This document shows positions 1-8,401 of a stretch of DNA of 64,000 nucleotides, piece after piece (the stretch's first letter is position 1; each line of letters opens with the position of its first letter). The translations under genes were made by a program, and so were the position numbers. The notes beneath the pieces were generated by a model. That model saw only the letters and a program-made list of their open reading frames with translations, was not told where the DNA came from and did not search any database. The DNA comes from Frankineae bacterium MT45. Lineage in GTDB: Bacteria > Actinomycetota > Actinomycetes > Mycobacteriales > Jatrophihabitantaceae. The DNA is taken from the NCBI GenBank assembly GCA_900100325.1, contig LT629697.1:3717423-3781422 (forward strand). Direction: 5' to 3'.

Positions 1-857
1 CGGGCGACGAGGTCATCGTCATCGCCCCGTACTGGACGACCTACCCCGAAGCGATCGCCCTGGCCGGCGGCAAGACCGTGGTCGTCAACACCGACGAGAC
101 CACCGGCTACCTGGCCAGCGTCGAGCAGCTGGAGGCGGCCGTCACCCCGCGCACCAAAGTGCTCCTCTTCGTCTCCCCCTCCAACCCGACCGGCGCCGTC
201 TACCCGGCCGACCAGGTCGCGGCGATCGGCGCCTGGGCAGCCGGCCACGACCTCTGGGTCGTCACCGACGAGATCTATGAGCACCTGATCTACGGCGACG
301 CCAAGAACGTCTCGATCGCCACCGTCGCCCCCGAGCTCGGTGACAAGGTTGTCATCCTCAACGGTGTCGCCAAGACGTACGCGATGACCGGCTGGCGGGT
401 CGGCTGGATGATCGGACCGGCCGACGTCATCAAGGGCGCCTCCAACCTTCAGTCACACGCCACCTCGAACGTCTCGAACGTCGCTCAGATGGCCGCACTG
501 GCCGCGGTCTCGGGCGACCTCAGCGCGGTGGCCGACATGCGCAAGGCCTTCGACCGGCGCCGCCTCACCATCGTCTCCATGCTCAGCGACATCCCCGGCA
601 TCGTCTGCCCGACCCCAGAGGGTGCGTTCTACGTCTACCCGTCGGTGAAGGGTCTGCTCGGCAAGTCGCTGCACGGACGGGTCTCCACCACGTCGGCCGA
701 ACTCGCCACCACGATCCTCGAGGAGGCCGAGGTCGCGGTCGTACCGGGCGAGGCCTTCGGCACGCCGGGCTACCTGCGTCTCTCCTACGCCCTGGGCGAC
801 GACGACCTGGTCGAGGGGATCAGCCGGATCGCCAAGCTGGTCGGCGAAGCCGACTAA
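1..857 (+). CDS. aspC: Aspartate-type aminotransferase (class I/II, PLP), 5' end outside window
   Basis: The reading frame is open from base 3, so only the C-terminal part (about 284 residues) is present; the family is usually about 400 residues. It transfers an amino group between amino acids and 2-oxo acids with pyridoxal phosphate. Visible fold-type I landmarks are [10 protein letters not shown] (PLP-ring Asn), VTDEIYEHL (Asp and Tyr contacting PLP), [13 protein letters not shown] with the Schiff-base lysine, and YLRLSYA near the end, whose Arg binds the substrate carboxylate. Aspartate is the likely substrate from similarity to actinobacterial AspC, but related alanine or aromatic aminotransferases share these motifs. 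The next gene is convergent. Confidence 0.9.
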   Translation, partial: GDEVIVIAPYWTTYPEAIALAGGKTVVVNTDETTGYLASVEQLEAAVTPRTKVLLFVSPSNPTGAVYPADQVAAIGAWAAGHDLWVVTDEIYEHLIYGDAKNVSIATVAPELGDKVVILNGVAKTYAMTGWRVGWMIGPADVIKGASNLQSHATSNVSNVAQMAALAAVSGDLSAVADMRKAFDRRRLTIVSMLSDIPGIVCPTPEGAFYVYPSVKGLLGKSLHGRVSTTSAELATTILEEAEVAVVPGEAFGTPGYLRLSYALGDDDLVEGISRIAKLVGEAD

Positions 858-943
858 GCCCGGTCTCGCCAGCGAAGCCGACTAAGCCCGGTCTGGTCAG
901 CGAAGTCGACTACGCCGGACCGGTTCGGCGAAGCCGACTAGCC
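844..943. repeat. 28-bp tandem repeat (about 3.6 copies) spanning the aminotransferase stop codon
   Basis: Three consecutive 28-base units begin at 844, 872 and 900 and a partial unit at 928. Each starts with GCGAAGCCGACTA or a one-base variant, which is the last four codons and stop of the aminotransferase. Thus the gene's last codons (Gly-Glu-Ala-Asp-stop) are repeated downstream. The third unit is more diverged than the second. It looks like local slippage duplication; no function is evident. Confidence 0.85.
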
Positions 944-966
944 AATCGCAGAATCGACTAAAGACC

Positions 967-1461
967 TTAGCGACTGGTCAGCCATTCGTGGCCAACCTTC
1001 TCCTCGGTCTCGATCGCGGAGATGATGAACGGCGCCGTCACCTTCTCGATCTTGCCGCCGAGCAGCGGAATGGCGGCCTTGAGTTCGGCCCGCACTGCGA
1101 GGGCCGAGCCCTCCGGCGTCGCCACCAGTCGCATGGTGCCGCGCATCTTCATCGGCTGACCAACGAAGTCCAGGGCGACCTGCACATCACGGGCGCCGTC
1201 GGCGGCAGGAGGGCCCCAGGTGAGCGTCTCGTGCACCTTGATGCCGTTGCGGGCGAAGTTGCGCAGCAGTTCCGGCAGCTCCGCCGTCGACAACGTCCGC
1301 TCGACCTCAACGACCGTCTCCGGACCGGTCGTGGTGACGGACTGGGTGAAGCTGAGGGCCTCGCTGGAGGCACAGCGCAGCGCGATGAACTCCGGGTCGG
1401 TCAGCATCTCGAAGACCGCCGGCGGGGGCGCTGGATGGGTCAGACCCAGTTCGATCATCAT
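967..1461 (-). CDS. DUF2505 family protein (SRPBCC fold)
   Basis: A 164-residue cytoplasmic protein with no signal peptide. It resembles the actinobacterial DUF2505 family, which belongs to the START/SRPBCC ligand-binding fold: an N-terminal strand-helix stretch (HPAPPPAVFEMLTDPEF), a run of antiparallel strands and a long C-terminal helix (APFIISAIETEEKVGHEW). The ligand is unknown. Its start overlaps the end of hadB by four bases, so it is probably translated with the hadA-hadB pair, which suggests, without proving, a link to lipid metabolism. The family call rests on overall pattern rather than on a catalytic motif. Confidence 0.75.
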   Translation of the reverse strand: MMIELGLTHPAPPPAVFEMLTDPEFIALRCASSEALSFTQSVTTTGPETVVEVERTLSTAELPELLRNFARNGIKVHETLTWGPPAADGARDVQVALDFVGQPMKMRGTMRLVATPEGSALAVRAELKAAIPLLGGKIEKVTAPFIISAIETEEKVGHEWLTSR

Positions 1462-1874
1462 CGCAGTCGCACCACCGCTCGAGCCCGTCCGAGCACCGTC
1501 TGGCCGTTCACCGTTGCGGTCAGGTCCACCCGCACTTTCTTGTCGTCGAACTTCTCCGCGACGGCGCCTGAAACCTCGAGGGTCGCGCCGTCGGCGTCAC
1601 TGACCACCACCGGGCGGATGAACCGGACCCCGTAGTCGAGGACCGCCCCCGGGTCGCCGACCCAATCCGAGACGACCCGCGCGCCGAGGGCCATCGTGTA
1701 CATGCCGTGCGCGATGACGTCCGGCAGCCCAACCGCCTTGGCGAACCGCTCGTTCCAGTGGATCGGATTGAAGTCCCCCGACGCGCCCGCGTACTGGACG
1801 AGGTTGAAGCGCTGGATCTGGAACTGCTGGGCCGGCAGCGCCGTGCCGACCTCGACGTCTGCGTAGCTGATCAT
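1458..1874 (-). CDS. hadB: MaoC-family (3R)-hydroxyacyl-ACP dehydratase, HadB-like
   Basis: A 138-residue single hot-dog-fold protein. The hydratase motif is seen as GDFNPIHW, with the catalytic Asp34 and His39 in the D-x4-H arrangement of R-hydratase 2/HadB proteins, followed by AHGMYTMAL. In mycobacteria HadB is the catalytic partner of HadA in the dehydration step of FAS-II. It starts inside the end of the upstream gene (ATGA overlap at 1871-1874), typical of a heterodimer. Whether the substrate here is a long acyl-ACP or a CoA ester cannot be told, since this organism need not make mycolic acids. Confidence 0.88.
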   Translation of the reverse strand: MISYADVEVGTALPAQQFQIQRFNLVQYAGASGDFNPIHWNERFAKAVGLPDVIAHGMYTMALGARVVSDWVGDPGAVLDYGVRFIRPVVVSDADGATLEVSGAVAEKFDDKKVRVDLTATVNGQTVLGRARAVVRLR

Positions 1875-2317
1875 GCTGTCCCTCGCGCCACGATGGTCGA
1901 ATAGGCCGTAAAAACCAGGGAACCGTCCTGGTCACTGGCCTCACTCTTGGTGGTGATCAGGTCGTTGCCGGCCGCCGCCCGGATCGACTCGACCGAGACG
2001 ACGACGCTGAGCTGATCGCCGGCCCGGATAGGGCGGGTGTGGACGAAACGCTGTTCCCCGTGCACCACGCGCGAGTAGTCCAGACCGAGGTCCGGATCGC
2101 CGATCACCTGCGCACTGGCCCGCATCGAGACGACGATGGCCATCGTGGGCGGGGCGATGACGTCGGGGTAGCCGAGCTCGCGGGCCGCGGCCTGGTCCCG
2201 GTAGACCGGACTCCAGTCGCCGATCGCGTCGGCGAACTCGCGAATCTTCTCCCGCCCGATCTCGTAGCTGTCAGTGGGCGGGTAGGTCCGACCGACGAAC
2301 GACTGGTCCAAGCTCAT
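1871..2317 (-). CDS. hadA: MaoC-like N-terminal domain protein, HadA-like dehydratase subunit
   Basis: A 148-residue hot-dog protein of the FAS1-dehydratase/MaoC N-terminal family. The segment matching the hydratase motif reads GDWSPVYRD, with Tyr where HadB has the catalytic His, as expected for the non-catalytic, acyl-chain-binding subunit. Conserved PDVIAPPTMA follows. It is first of a leftward unit hadA-hadB-DUF2505 with four-base overlaps. In mycobacteria hadABC lies beside rpmG and tRNA-Met/Thr, as here, although a DUF4873 gene and a TetR gene intervene and no hadC is seen. Start ATG at 2317 follows a weak purine stretch. Confidence 0.87.
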   Translation of the reverse strand: MSLDQSFVGRTYPPTDSYEIGREKIREFADAIGDWSPVYRDQAAARELGYPDVIAPPTMAIVVSMRASAQVIGDPDLGLDYSRVVHGEQRFVHTRPIRAGDQLSVVVSVESIRAAAGNDLITTKSEASDQDGSLVFTAYSTIVARGTA

Positions 2318-2346
2318 GGACTGACGTTAGCCCATCGGTTGACCCG

Positions 2347-2691
2347 TCAGGTCAGGTCGGCCGCGATCTCGAACGGCGGCGCACCGAATCCCTCCACGCG
2401 GTACCGCCCCCAAGGATCGACGTCGCTCAGCGATGTACTCACCTCGGCGAACGGCGAACGGAGCGTCACCCTGCGCGCTCCGCCTTGAACCAGGGTGGTG
2501 ACCGCGGGGTCGGCGTCCAGGCGTCCGTACCAGCTGTATTTGCCGCTGAGCGGGTCGAAGTGGCCGGTCAGAGTCGCCCCGACGGTCAGCGCGGCACCGT
2601 CGGAGCCGATCAGTTCGACCGGGCCGCTGTAGCCGTCGTCCTCCTCGGCCTGGGCGTCGCTGATCGGGATGGTCGCGGCGTCGTCGCTCAT
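2347..2691 (-). CDS. DUF4873 domain protein
   Basis: A 114-residue protein read from the ATG at 2691, which overlaps the TetR stop codon (ATGA), so the two genes are probably translationally coupled. The sequence EDDGYSGPVELIG, HFDPLSGKYSWYGRLD and DPWGRYRVEGFGAPPFE follows the DUF4873 pattern, known as a free-standing actinobacterial protein and as the C-terminal part of some flavin monooxygenases. It is rich in strands and acidic, with no export signal. Its biochemical role is unknown. A longer open frame upstream (to 3327) lies inside the TetR gene and is a shadow. Confidence 0.75.
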   Translation of the reverse strand: MSDDAATIPISDAQAEEDDGYSGPVELIGSDGAALTVGATLTGHFDPLSGKYSWYGRLDADPAVTTLVQGGARRVTLRSPFAEVSTSLSDVDPWGRYRVEGFGAPPFEIAADLT

Positions 2692-3440
2692 GTCGTCTCC
2701 GAATTTCGTACCTCGTCGGGAAGGGGCATTGCCAGATCCAGGCTGAGTCCGGCTCGGGTCAGGTAGCCCGAGATCGCGTCCCAGATGAATTCGTAGAGCG
2801 TGTTGCAGAGTTCGTCGCGGGGGACGCTCTGGTCGACGACCCACCAGGTGAGGGTGTTCTCGACGAGACCGACGATCGCGTGGGCGGCGATCTGCGAGAT
2901 CACCGGCTCCGCCCCGAGCCAGCTGAGGATCGCGTTCAACAGGCCGGCGAGCTTGGCCGCCACCGATGCCTCGATGTTCTCCAGCGGCTGCGACCCGCTG
3001 GAGGAGCGGACCCGGAGGAATTGGTAGAGCCTCGGGTGGGTCTCGACCCACTCCGCGATGGCGTTGACGGTGGCCAGGATCATCCGACCCGGGCTCACCT
3101 CGGCCTCGAGCGCGGTCACGATCAGTTCGACGATCTCGTTCGAAAGGCTCGCCGCCATCGCCTGGGTCAGGTCGTCCTTGTCGCGGAAGTAGCGGTAGAG
3201 CACTGTGCGACTGACGTGGGCCGAACGGGCGATCTGATGGACGCCGACGTCGGTGCCGTACTCGTCGACGGCCCGTACACCGGCGGCCACGATCGCGGCC
3301 CGGCGCTGCTCCCGATGCTCGTTCCATCGGTGGCTACGACCGTCCGGGAGGCGCTCGCCACCGTCGGCCGCCGCAACAGGTGCCGCTACCGAATCGTCGT
3401 CGACGGATGGGTGACGATCAGTTGGCAGCGAGCGGGACAC
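2688..3440 (-). CDS. TetR-family transcriptional regulator
   Basis: The N-terminal helix-turn-helix is clear: REQRRAAIVAAG (helix 1), VGVHQIARSAHVSRTVLYRY (helices 2-3) and FRDKDD. The rest is a helical ligand-binding domain, with ETHPRLYQFLRVRS similar to lipid-related TetR regulators. About 250 residues from a GTG at 3440; another in-frame GTG at 3497 would add 19 residues and neither has a strong ribosome-binding site, so the start is uncertain. It sits upstream of DUF4873 and hadAB and may control them. The effector is unknown. A second TetR protein at 16605-17291 has a similar HPRLHQFLES segment. Confidence 0.85.
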   Translation of the reverse strand: MSRSLPTDRHPSVDDDSVAAPVAAADGGERLPDGRSHRWNEHREQRRAAIVAAGVRAVDEYGTDVGVHQIARSAHVSRTVLYRYFRDKDDLTQAMAASLSNEIVELIVTALEAEVSPGRMILATVNAIAEWVETHPRLYQFLRVRSSSGSQPLENIEASVAAKLAGLLNAILSWLGAEPVISQIAAHAIVGLVENTLTWWVVDQSVPRDELCNTLYEFIWDAISGYLTRAGLSLDLAMPLPDEVRNSETT

Positions 3441-3524
3441 GGGACAACCGTAGGCGGAAGTACCCGCGACGCCAAGCAACAGTGAAATTCTTCCCACATC
3501 CCAGCGCCGCGCCTTGGATGCAGA

Positions 3525-3558
3525 AAACCCCCGGTAGGCCTAGGCCCAACGGGGGTTT
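3525..3558 (-). terminator. Rho-independent terminator of rpmG
   Basis: A 9-base stem AAACCCCCG / CGGGGGTTT with a 16-base loop ends with TTTT on the minus strand. It lies 22 bases after the rpmG stop, between rpmG and the TetR gene, as expected for termination of the leftward rpmG transcript. Confidence 0.75.
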
Positions 3559-3579
3559 CGCGTCGAAACTGCTAGCGGA

Positions 3580-3744
3580 CTAGCGGGTCTCGCGGTGCTC
3601 GGTGTGCTTGCCGCAGTTCGGGCAGAACTTCTTCAGGTCAAGACGGTCCGGGTCGTTGCGCCGGTTCTTCTTGGTGATGTAGTTGCGGTGCTTGCACTCC
3701 TGGCACGCCAAGGTGATCTTGGGACGGACTTCGGTGGCTGCCAC
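3580..3744 (-). CDS. rpmG: 50S ribosomal protein L33
   Basis: A 54-residue basic protein of the normal L33 length, component of the large ribosomal subunit. It starts with GTG at 3744, supported by a GAGAGG ribosome-binding site eight bases upstream, and reads (M)[17 protein letters not shown] at the N-terminus. It keeps two cysteine pairs (CQEC near residue 14 and CPNC near residue 41), so it is the zinc-binding C+ form rather than the cysteine-free paralogue used under zinc limitation in actinobacteria. The upstream tRNA-Met and tRNA-Thr on the same strand match the conserved actinobacterial order. Confidence 0.96.
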   Translation of the reverse strand: MAATEVRPKITLACQECKHRNYITKKNRRNDPDRLDLKKFCPNCGKHTEHRETR

Positions 3745-3842
3745 GGTGTTGCCTCTCGGATTCGAAAATGACCAGATGATGCACTGATCAGGGTGCTGCA
3801 GGTAATTCTAGCTAGAGATCGCGCTGTCCATCTCTGGCCACG

Positions 3843-3915
3843 TAGCGAGGGCCGGACTTGAACCGGCGACACAGCGATTATGAGCCGCTTGCTCTACCAA
3901 CTGAGCTACCCCGCC
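3843..3915 (-). tRNA. tRNA-Met (CAT)
   Basis: Reverse strand folds as a full cloverleaf: acceptor GGCGGGG, D-arm GCTC/GAGC, anticodon stem AGCGG/TCGCT with loop CTCATAA (anticodon CAT), T-arm GCCGG-TTCAAGT-CCGGC. The anticodon stem lacks the three G-C pairs of initiator tRNA and the acceptor has a G1 opposite T72 (wobble), so it is read as elongator tRNA-Met; a tRNA-Ile with modified CAT is the alternative. CCA is not encoded. Confidence 0.93.
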
Positions 3916-4001
3916 CCTGTGCTACTGGTCTTGATGCTGGTACTGCTGTCACTGCCAGAACTGCCTGTACAGCTGGTAACGCTGGGGTCTTGCACTGCCA
4001 G

Positions 4002-4074
4002 AGCCCCCTTACGGAATCGAACCGTAGACCTTCTCCTTACCATGGAGACGCTCTGCCGACTGAGCTAAGGGGGC
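4002..4074 (-). tRNA. tRNA-Thr (GGT)
   Basis: Cloverleaf on the minus strand: acceptor GCCCCCT/AGGGGGC, D-arm GCTC/GAGC, anticodon stem TCTCC/GGAGA with loop ATGGTAA (anticodon GGT), and T-loop TTCGATT. It precedes tRNA-Met and rpmG in the same direction, the usual actinobacterial arrangement. CCA is not encoded. Confidence 0.94.
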
Positions 4075-4504
4075 ACGCATACGCACGTGAAAGCGCCAAA
4101 AAATGGCGGCGACCACGGACAACTGCGCCGTCGAAAGACGATACACGATGCTTAGCGCGGGACGAAAACGAGTACCGATCCCCGACTTCAGATCACGCTG
4201 TGTCACTCCCCACAGGAGCCCGGCCGCCTGCGCCGGGCCAGCCCCGCGAACGGGTGAAACCGTCGTCGCCAAAGAATTTGCTGGGGACATGGTGGGGCCC
4301 AGGTGGTCGCACGGGGAGAAGATCACCTGGGCCTTAAGCTCAAGTATGAACACTCGGTAGTCAACGTGCAACCATTTGTGAAACCAAAGTAATCGACGCT
4401 TCACGCCCAACGGACACGCCGCACGCCTCACGACACGCCGATGCGTTGGACCAGGCCCAGAAACGCAGCGGCCCCCGGGAGCGAACTCCCGGGGGCCAAG
4501 GCGG
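4075..4504. other. Gene-poor interval between tRNA-Thr and tRNA-Tyr
   Basis: No convincing coding sequence is seen. The interval should hold the tRNA-Thr promoter. It contains a perfect 10-base inverted repeat GGCCCAGGTG / CACCTGGGCC at 4296-4305 and 4324-4333 with an 18-base loop, and the strong hairpin listed separately at 4470-4497. Short open frames crossing it run through the tRNAs and are not genes. Confidence 0.6.
4470..4497 (-). terminator. Strong hairpin, probable tRNA-Tyr terminator
   Basis: A perfect 12-base GC-rich stem GGCCCCCGGGAG / CTCCCGGGGGCC closes a TTCG tetraloop on the minus strand, seven bases after the 3' end of tRNA-Tyr. There is no long U-tract (GCTGCGTTTC follows), which is common for actinobacterial terminators. 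Confidence 0.65.
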
Positions 4505-4586
4505 TGGCGGGTGTTGGGTTTGAACCAACGTAGGCTGAGCCGGCGGTTTTACAGACCGCTCCCTTTGACCACTCGGGCAACCCGCC
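4505..4586 (-). tRNA. tRNA-Tyr (GTA)
   Basis: Class II tRNA on the minus strand: acceptor GGCGGGT/ACCCGCC, D-arm containing GCCCGAGTGGTCAAAGGG, anticodon stem GCGGT/ACCGC with loop CTGTAAA (anticodon GTA), a long variable arm and T-arm GTTGG/CCAAC. 82 bases without CCA. A possible promoter with TTGTAA about 16 bases before CAATAT lies just upstream (about 4606-4633), a weak match. Confidence 0.93.
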
Positions 4587-4699
4587 AGGGATGTGCTGCC
4601 GACATATTGGCAACGGTGTCGAAGTTTACAACAGAAGATCACCGTCGCTGACATCCGTCATCGTCCGTCCATACCAACCCCCAACGAAAGGTCCCGAAC

Positions 4700-5191
4700 A
4701 TGGCTGATCCGTCGTTCGACGTCGTGAGCAAGATCGATCGCCAAGAGGTCGACAACGCCCTCAATCAGGCCGCCAAGGAACTGTCGCAGCGCTTCGATTT
4801 CCGGGGCACCAACAGCTCGATCGACTGGTCCGGCGAGCTCGGTATCACCCTCAAGGCCGACACCGAGGAGCGGGTCGTCGCGGCGCTGGAGGTCTTCAAG
4901 GAGAAGTTGATCAAGCGATCCATCTCACTGAAGGCTCTGGATGCCGGTGAGCCCTCCTCCTCGGGGAAGCAGTACGTCATCAATGCGTCCATGCAGCAGG
5001 GCATCGACTCCGACCAGGCCAAGAAGATCGCCAAGCTCATCCGCGACGAGGGGCCCAAGGGCGTCCAGGCCCAGATCCAGGGCGATCAGCTGCGGGTCAG
5101 CGGGAAGAAGCGCGACGACCTACAGGCGGTCATCGCCCTGCTCAAGGACGCCGACACCGGTGTCGCCCTGCAGTTCGTCAACTACCGCTGA
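4700..5191 (+). CDS. yajQ: YajQ family nucleotide-binding protein (DUF520)
   Basis: A 163-residue cytoplasmic protein of the normal length for the family. The N-terminus [19 protein letters not shown], the [10 protein letters not shown] segment and the C-terminal [11 protein letters not shown] are hallmarks of YajQ. Family members have two ferredoxin-like halves and bind nucleotides or nucleic acids; in some Gram-negatives they bind cyclic di-GMP. Whether this one does is not visible. A good ribosome-binding site (GAAAGG) lies upstream of ATG at 4700. It runs divergently from tRNA-Tyr and is followed 29 bases later by rmlA. Confidence 0.95.
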   Translation: MADPSFDVVSKIDRQEVDNALNQAAKELSQRFDFRGTNSSIDWSGELGITLKADTEERVVAALEVFKEKLIKRSISLKALDAGEPSSSGKQYVINASMQQGIDSDQAKKIAKLIRDEGPKGVQAQIQGDQLRVSGKKRDDLQAVIALLKDADTGVALQFVNYR

Positions 5192-5220
5192 CGAACGCGA
5201 AGAATAGAAGAGAAGGCACG

Positions 5221-6096
5221 ATGAAAGGCATCATCCTCGCCGGTGGGTCAGGTACACGCCTGCATCCGATCACCCGTGCCGTCAGCAAGCAGTTGCTGCC
5301 GGTCTACGACAAACCGATGATCTACTACCCGCTCTCGGCGCTGATGCTGGCCGGAATCCGCGACATCCTGATCATCACGACTCCGCACGACCAGGAGCAG
5401 TTCGCGCGGCTCCTGGGCGATGGCAGTGAGCTCGGATTGAATCTGAGTTATGCCGCTCAGCCCGAGCCCAACGGCTTGGCCCAGGCGTTCGTGATCGGAC
5501 GGGACCACGTCGGAGGCGACACGGCGGCGCTGGTCCTCGGTGACAACATCTTCTACGGCCAGGGTCTCGGCACCCAGCTGCGCAGCGCCGCGAAGCTGAC
5601 CGACGGCTGCGTGCTCTTCGGCTATCGAGTCAGGGACCCGGAACGCTATGGCGTGGCCGAGGCCGCCCCCGACGGCCGTCTCATCTCGATCGAGGAGAAG
5701 CCGGCCGCCCCGAAGTCGAACATGGCCGTCACCGGCCTGTACTTCTACGACAATGACGTGCTGGAGATGGCGCGGACCCTGGCACCGTCGGCCCGGGGCG
5801 AGTACGAGATCACCGACCTCAACAACATCTACGTCAGCAATGGCACGGCGAAGCTCGTCGACCTCGGTCGCGGGACGGCCTGGCTCGACACCGGCACGCA
5901 CGACTCGCTGCTGGAGGCCGGGCAGTTCGTCCAGGTGCTGGAGCACCGGCAGGGTGTGCGGATCGCCTGCGTCGAGGAGATTGCTCTATACAACGGCTTC
6001 ATCACCGCCGAGCAGACGTACGCCCTCGGCGAGAAGCAGCAGAAGTCCGGCTACGGCCAGTACGTCATGGACGTCGCGCGCGGCGCAAGACGATAA
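5221..6096 (+). CDS. rmlA: Glucose-1-phosphate thymidylyltransferase
   Basis: Makes dTDP-glucose from glucose-1-phosphate and dTTP, first step to dTDP-L-rhamnose for cell-wall polysaccharide. 291 residues, the usual RmlA length. The nucleotide-binding signature [20 protein letters not shown] (residues 7-26), [24 protein letters not shown], the EEKP motif and [13 protein letters not shown] are all present. AAGAGAAGG precedes the ATG by four bases. The other rml genes are not in the window. The last 32 bases overlap the 3' end of the convergent gene at 6065, an arrangement likely to give overlapping transcripts. Confidence 0.96.
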   Translation: MKGIILAGGSGTRLHPITRAVSKQLLPVYDKPMIYYPLSALMLAGIRDILIITTPHDQEQFARLLGDGSELGLNLSYAAQPEPNGLAQAFVIGRDHVGGDTAALVLGDNIFYGQGLGTQLRSAAKLTDGCVLFGYRVRDPERYGVAEAAPDGRLISIEEKPAAPKSNMAVTGLYFYDNDVLEMARTLAPSARGEYEITDLNNIYVSNGTAKLVDLGRGTAWLDTGTHDSLLEAGQFVQVLEHRQGVRIACVEEIALYNGFITAEQTYALGEKQQKSGYGQYVMDVARGARR

Positions 6097-7285
6097 CGCC
6101 GGCGACGATCACCACCGCGGCGACCACCACCAGCACGACCCAGAGCAACTGGCCACCGCCCATCCCGCTCGATTCGGCGGAGTCGATCGGGGTCGGGGTG
6201 GCGGCAGCCGGTTTCGGTGTGGTCAGCGGCGGGACGGTCACACTCACCGCGTAGACGGCTGATCCGGACTTCTCACTGTCGATGACGAGGGCGACGTGGC
6301 GCGGCGTGAGCACACTCCCGCTGACTCCGGTGAAGGCGATCCCCTCGCCCTGCGGCTGATCCGGAAGGTCGAAGGAGATCGGCGACTGGCTCAACGCCGC
6401 AGCGACGTTGTCGTCGCTGACCCGCCACAGGTGGGCGCTGCTGTAGGTCCGCAGCACCAGCAGGGACCCGTCAGCGCTGAAGGCTCCACCGGTGACCATG
6501 AAGCCACCCGCCACCCCGACCGGGCCACTCGAGGCGTGTGCAGAGTCAACCGGCCCGACGGTGATCGACGCGATTCTCTGCAGTTGCTGGACCCCGTTGG
6601 CCGGCTGCTGGGGAACGAGGTAGACGTTGCTGGCGCCGCTGAACGTCTTGGTCGCAACGTAGAGCCGGTGGCTCAGCGGATCGAACATCAGTGATTCGGC
6701 GTTCTGCGGGCCGTCCGGGTACTGCAGCCGCCAGGTTCGGGTGGGCGTCACCGAGCAGGGCTGCCCCCGATCGTCGGCGGAGAGTTTGGGCTCCGGGACC
6801 CGATAAATGGTGATCGAGTCCCGGGTGCTGTCGTTGTCCCCGATGTCCCCGATCCAGATGTAGGCCTTCCCGTCAGCGTCATGGCCGCCGGCCATGTCCT
6901 CCCAGTCGACGTTCGTGGCCGATTCCACGGTGCAGACCGCCACCGTCGTGCCCGTCTTCGCGTTCATCGCGAAGAAGCGCGCCGAGTCGCCGCTGTCGTT
7001 CTGGGCGTAGAGGACGCCGGGCGAGCGCAGCCCGACGACGACGCCGCTGGCCTCGTCGAGGGCGGGGTCGCTCAGATCGAAGAGGCGGTGCGATGTGGCC
7101 GAGACGGTGACATCGGACCGCAGCGTCCACGGCGCAGCAGCGCCCCGGAGAGTGGCGGGACTCAGCACAGCGGCTCCGGCGGCCGGAGCCCCGTACGACT
7201 GCAGGCAGGTCACGCCGGCCAGCGCCAGCGCCCCCAGTAGAGCGACGAAACGATGGGCTGACGGCGCGGGGCTGCGTCTGGGCAC
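6065..7285 (-). CDS. Secreted, membrane-anchored protein, likely beta-propeller
   Basis: 406 residues from a GTG start. A signal peptide (residues about 12-35, [15 protein letters not shown]), a large extracytoplasmic region and a C-terminal transmembrane helix ([19 protein letters not shown]) followed by RRARRP make it a type I surface protein. The body contains strand-rich repeats such as [39 protein letters not shown] and [10 protein letters not shown] that look like blades of a propeller in SMP-30/esterase-like or WD-type exported proteins; the DWEDMA and GDIGDN motifs recur in actinobacterial hypotheticals. Function unknown. Starts 24 bases after the stop of the upstream membrane protein. 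Confidence 0.7.
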   Translation of the reverse strand: MPRRSPAPSAHRFVALLGALALAGVTCLQSYGAPAAGAAVLSPATLRGAAAPWTLRSDVTVSATSHRLFDLSDPALDEASGVVVGLRSPGVLYAQNDSGDSARFFAMNAKTGTTVAVCTVESATNVDWEDMAGGHDADGKAYIWIGDIGDNDSTRDSITIYRVPEPKLSADDRGQPCSVTPTRTWRLQYPDGPQNAESLMFDPLSHRLYVATKTFSGASNVYLVPQQPANGVQQLQRIASITVGPVDSAHASSGPVGVAGGFMVTGGAFSADGSLLVLRTYSSAHLWRVSDDNVAAALSQSPISFDLPDQPQGEGIAFTGVSGSVLTPRHVALVIDSEKSGSAVYAVSVTVPPLTTPKPAAATPTPIDSAESSGMGGGQLLWVVLVVVAAVVIVAGVIVLRRARRP

Positions 7286-7309
7286 CGGACAACCATAGGG
7301 GAGCTACCT

Positions 7310-8401
7310 TCAGCACTCCTGAGAGGATGGCGCCGATCTGATGACACCGGTCGTGACGATGGGCGGCCGCCGCGATGAAGCGGCCAGCAGGGCGCAGGTG
7401 ACCGGAGTGAGCACCCCGCCGATGAGGAGCAGCCCGACGTAGGGGTCCGCCGCTTCCACCCGGTCCTGCTCCTGGTGACTGGCCGCATCTGGCTGCGGCC
7501 AGTACGACCCCGGCGACGGGTCGGGCACGCTCTGCGGGACGAGGGTGTAGGTGACCTGGGGCGCGGCGAAGACGACCAGTGACGTGAAGACCGCGGCACT
7601 CAGCCCGGCGAGCAGGCTCAGGCGACCGTCGGCCCCGAACCAGCCGGTCGCGACGCCGGTGGCGACCGCGGCCAGCGCGACGACGAGCAGCGTCGCCTCG
7701 GCGACCAGGCCCGGGTCGATGTACGGCGTGACCAGGACGGCGCCGTACCAGGCCAACCCGGCCCCGGCGCTGCAGGTGGCCACGACGGCGAGGACGGACG
7801 GGTTCAGTGGTGAGCGCTGCGACGTGATCATGAGGAGCGTCACCGCGACCGCGACGAGAAGCAGCGCCACCAATCCGAAGGCCACGCTCGACCCGACGTC
7901 GGGCGAGGCCGGTTCACGCTGATCAGCACGGAGTTCGGCCAGCGCCAAGCAGGTCAACGCCCCGACGAGTACGTAGCCCTCGGCCCGCAGCACCCGTCCG
8001 GGCCAGGGCGCCGTCACCGGTCCCAGCGCCGCCCAGAACGCACGGCGGCCGCCGCGCCGTGACGCCGCCGAGAGCGCAGCCAGGACGAGAATCAGCCCCA
8101 CCGCCTCGAGACGGAGTGGCCGGTAGTCGAGGGTGATCGCCACCGCTAGCCCAGCCACCAAGGCCGCAACCACCGCCAGAGAACCGGCTGCACTGCGCAG
8201 CGACGCGCGGTCGCCGACGATCACCTTGCCGCAGCTTCGGGCGAAGCGACGACGCTGCGGCGGCTCGTCGATGCCGGCCAGTTCGGCGCGCATCGCGGCG
8301 CCCCAGTCGTGGCGCCCCGGCGCGAGGCAGGCTTGCAACACGGCAAGCAGCCATTGGGCGCTGTCGAACCGCCCGCTGCCCCTCCGCTGCCCGCTAGTCA
8401 C
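7310..8401 (-). CDS. Polytopic membrane protein coupled to a PadR regulator
   Basis: The start is taken as GTG at 8401, which overlaps the stop of the PadR gene as GTGA; a longer frame to 8557 lies inside PadR and is rejected. 363 residues. A cytoplasmic N-terminal segment of about 60 residues (DWGAAMRAELAGIDEP, typical of the small membrane partners of actinobacterial PadR regulators) is followed by about eight hydrophobic segments. No transporter signature or catalytic motif was recognised. Its expression is probably repressed by the adjoining PadR protein. Function unknown. Confidence 0.75.
   Translation of the reverse strand: MTSGQRRGSGRFDSAQWLLAVLQACLAPGRHDWGAAMRAELAGIDEPPQRRRFARSCGKVIVGDRASLRSAAGSLAVVAALVAGLAVAITLDYRPLRLEAVGLILVLAALSAASRRGGRRAFWAALGPVTAPWPGRVLRAEGYVLVGALTCLALAELRADQREPASPDVGSSVAFGLVALLLVAVAVTLLMITSQRSPLNPSVLAVVATCSAGAGLAWYGAVLVTPYIDPGLVAEATLLVVALAAVATGVATGWFGADGRLSLLAGLSAAVFTSLVVFAAPQVTYTLVPQSVPDPSPGSYWPQPDAASHQEQDRVEAADPYVGLLLIGGVLTPVTCALLAASSRRPPIVTTGVIRSAPSSQEC

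Noticed and set aside
2339-2355. TTGACC-N5-GGTCAG as a definite TetR operator
   Set aside because: It is imperfect, overlaps the DUF4873 stop codon, and could be chance; kept only as a comparison.
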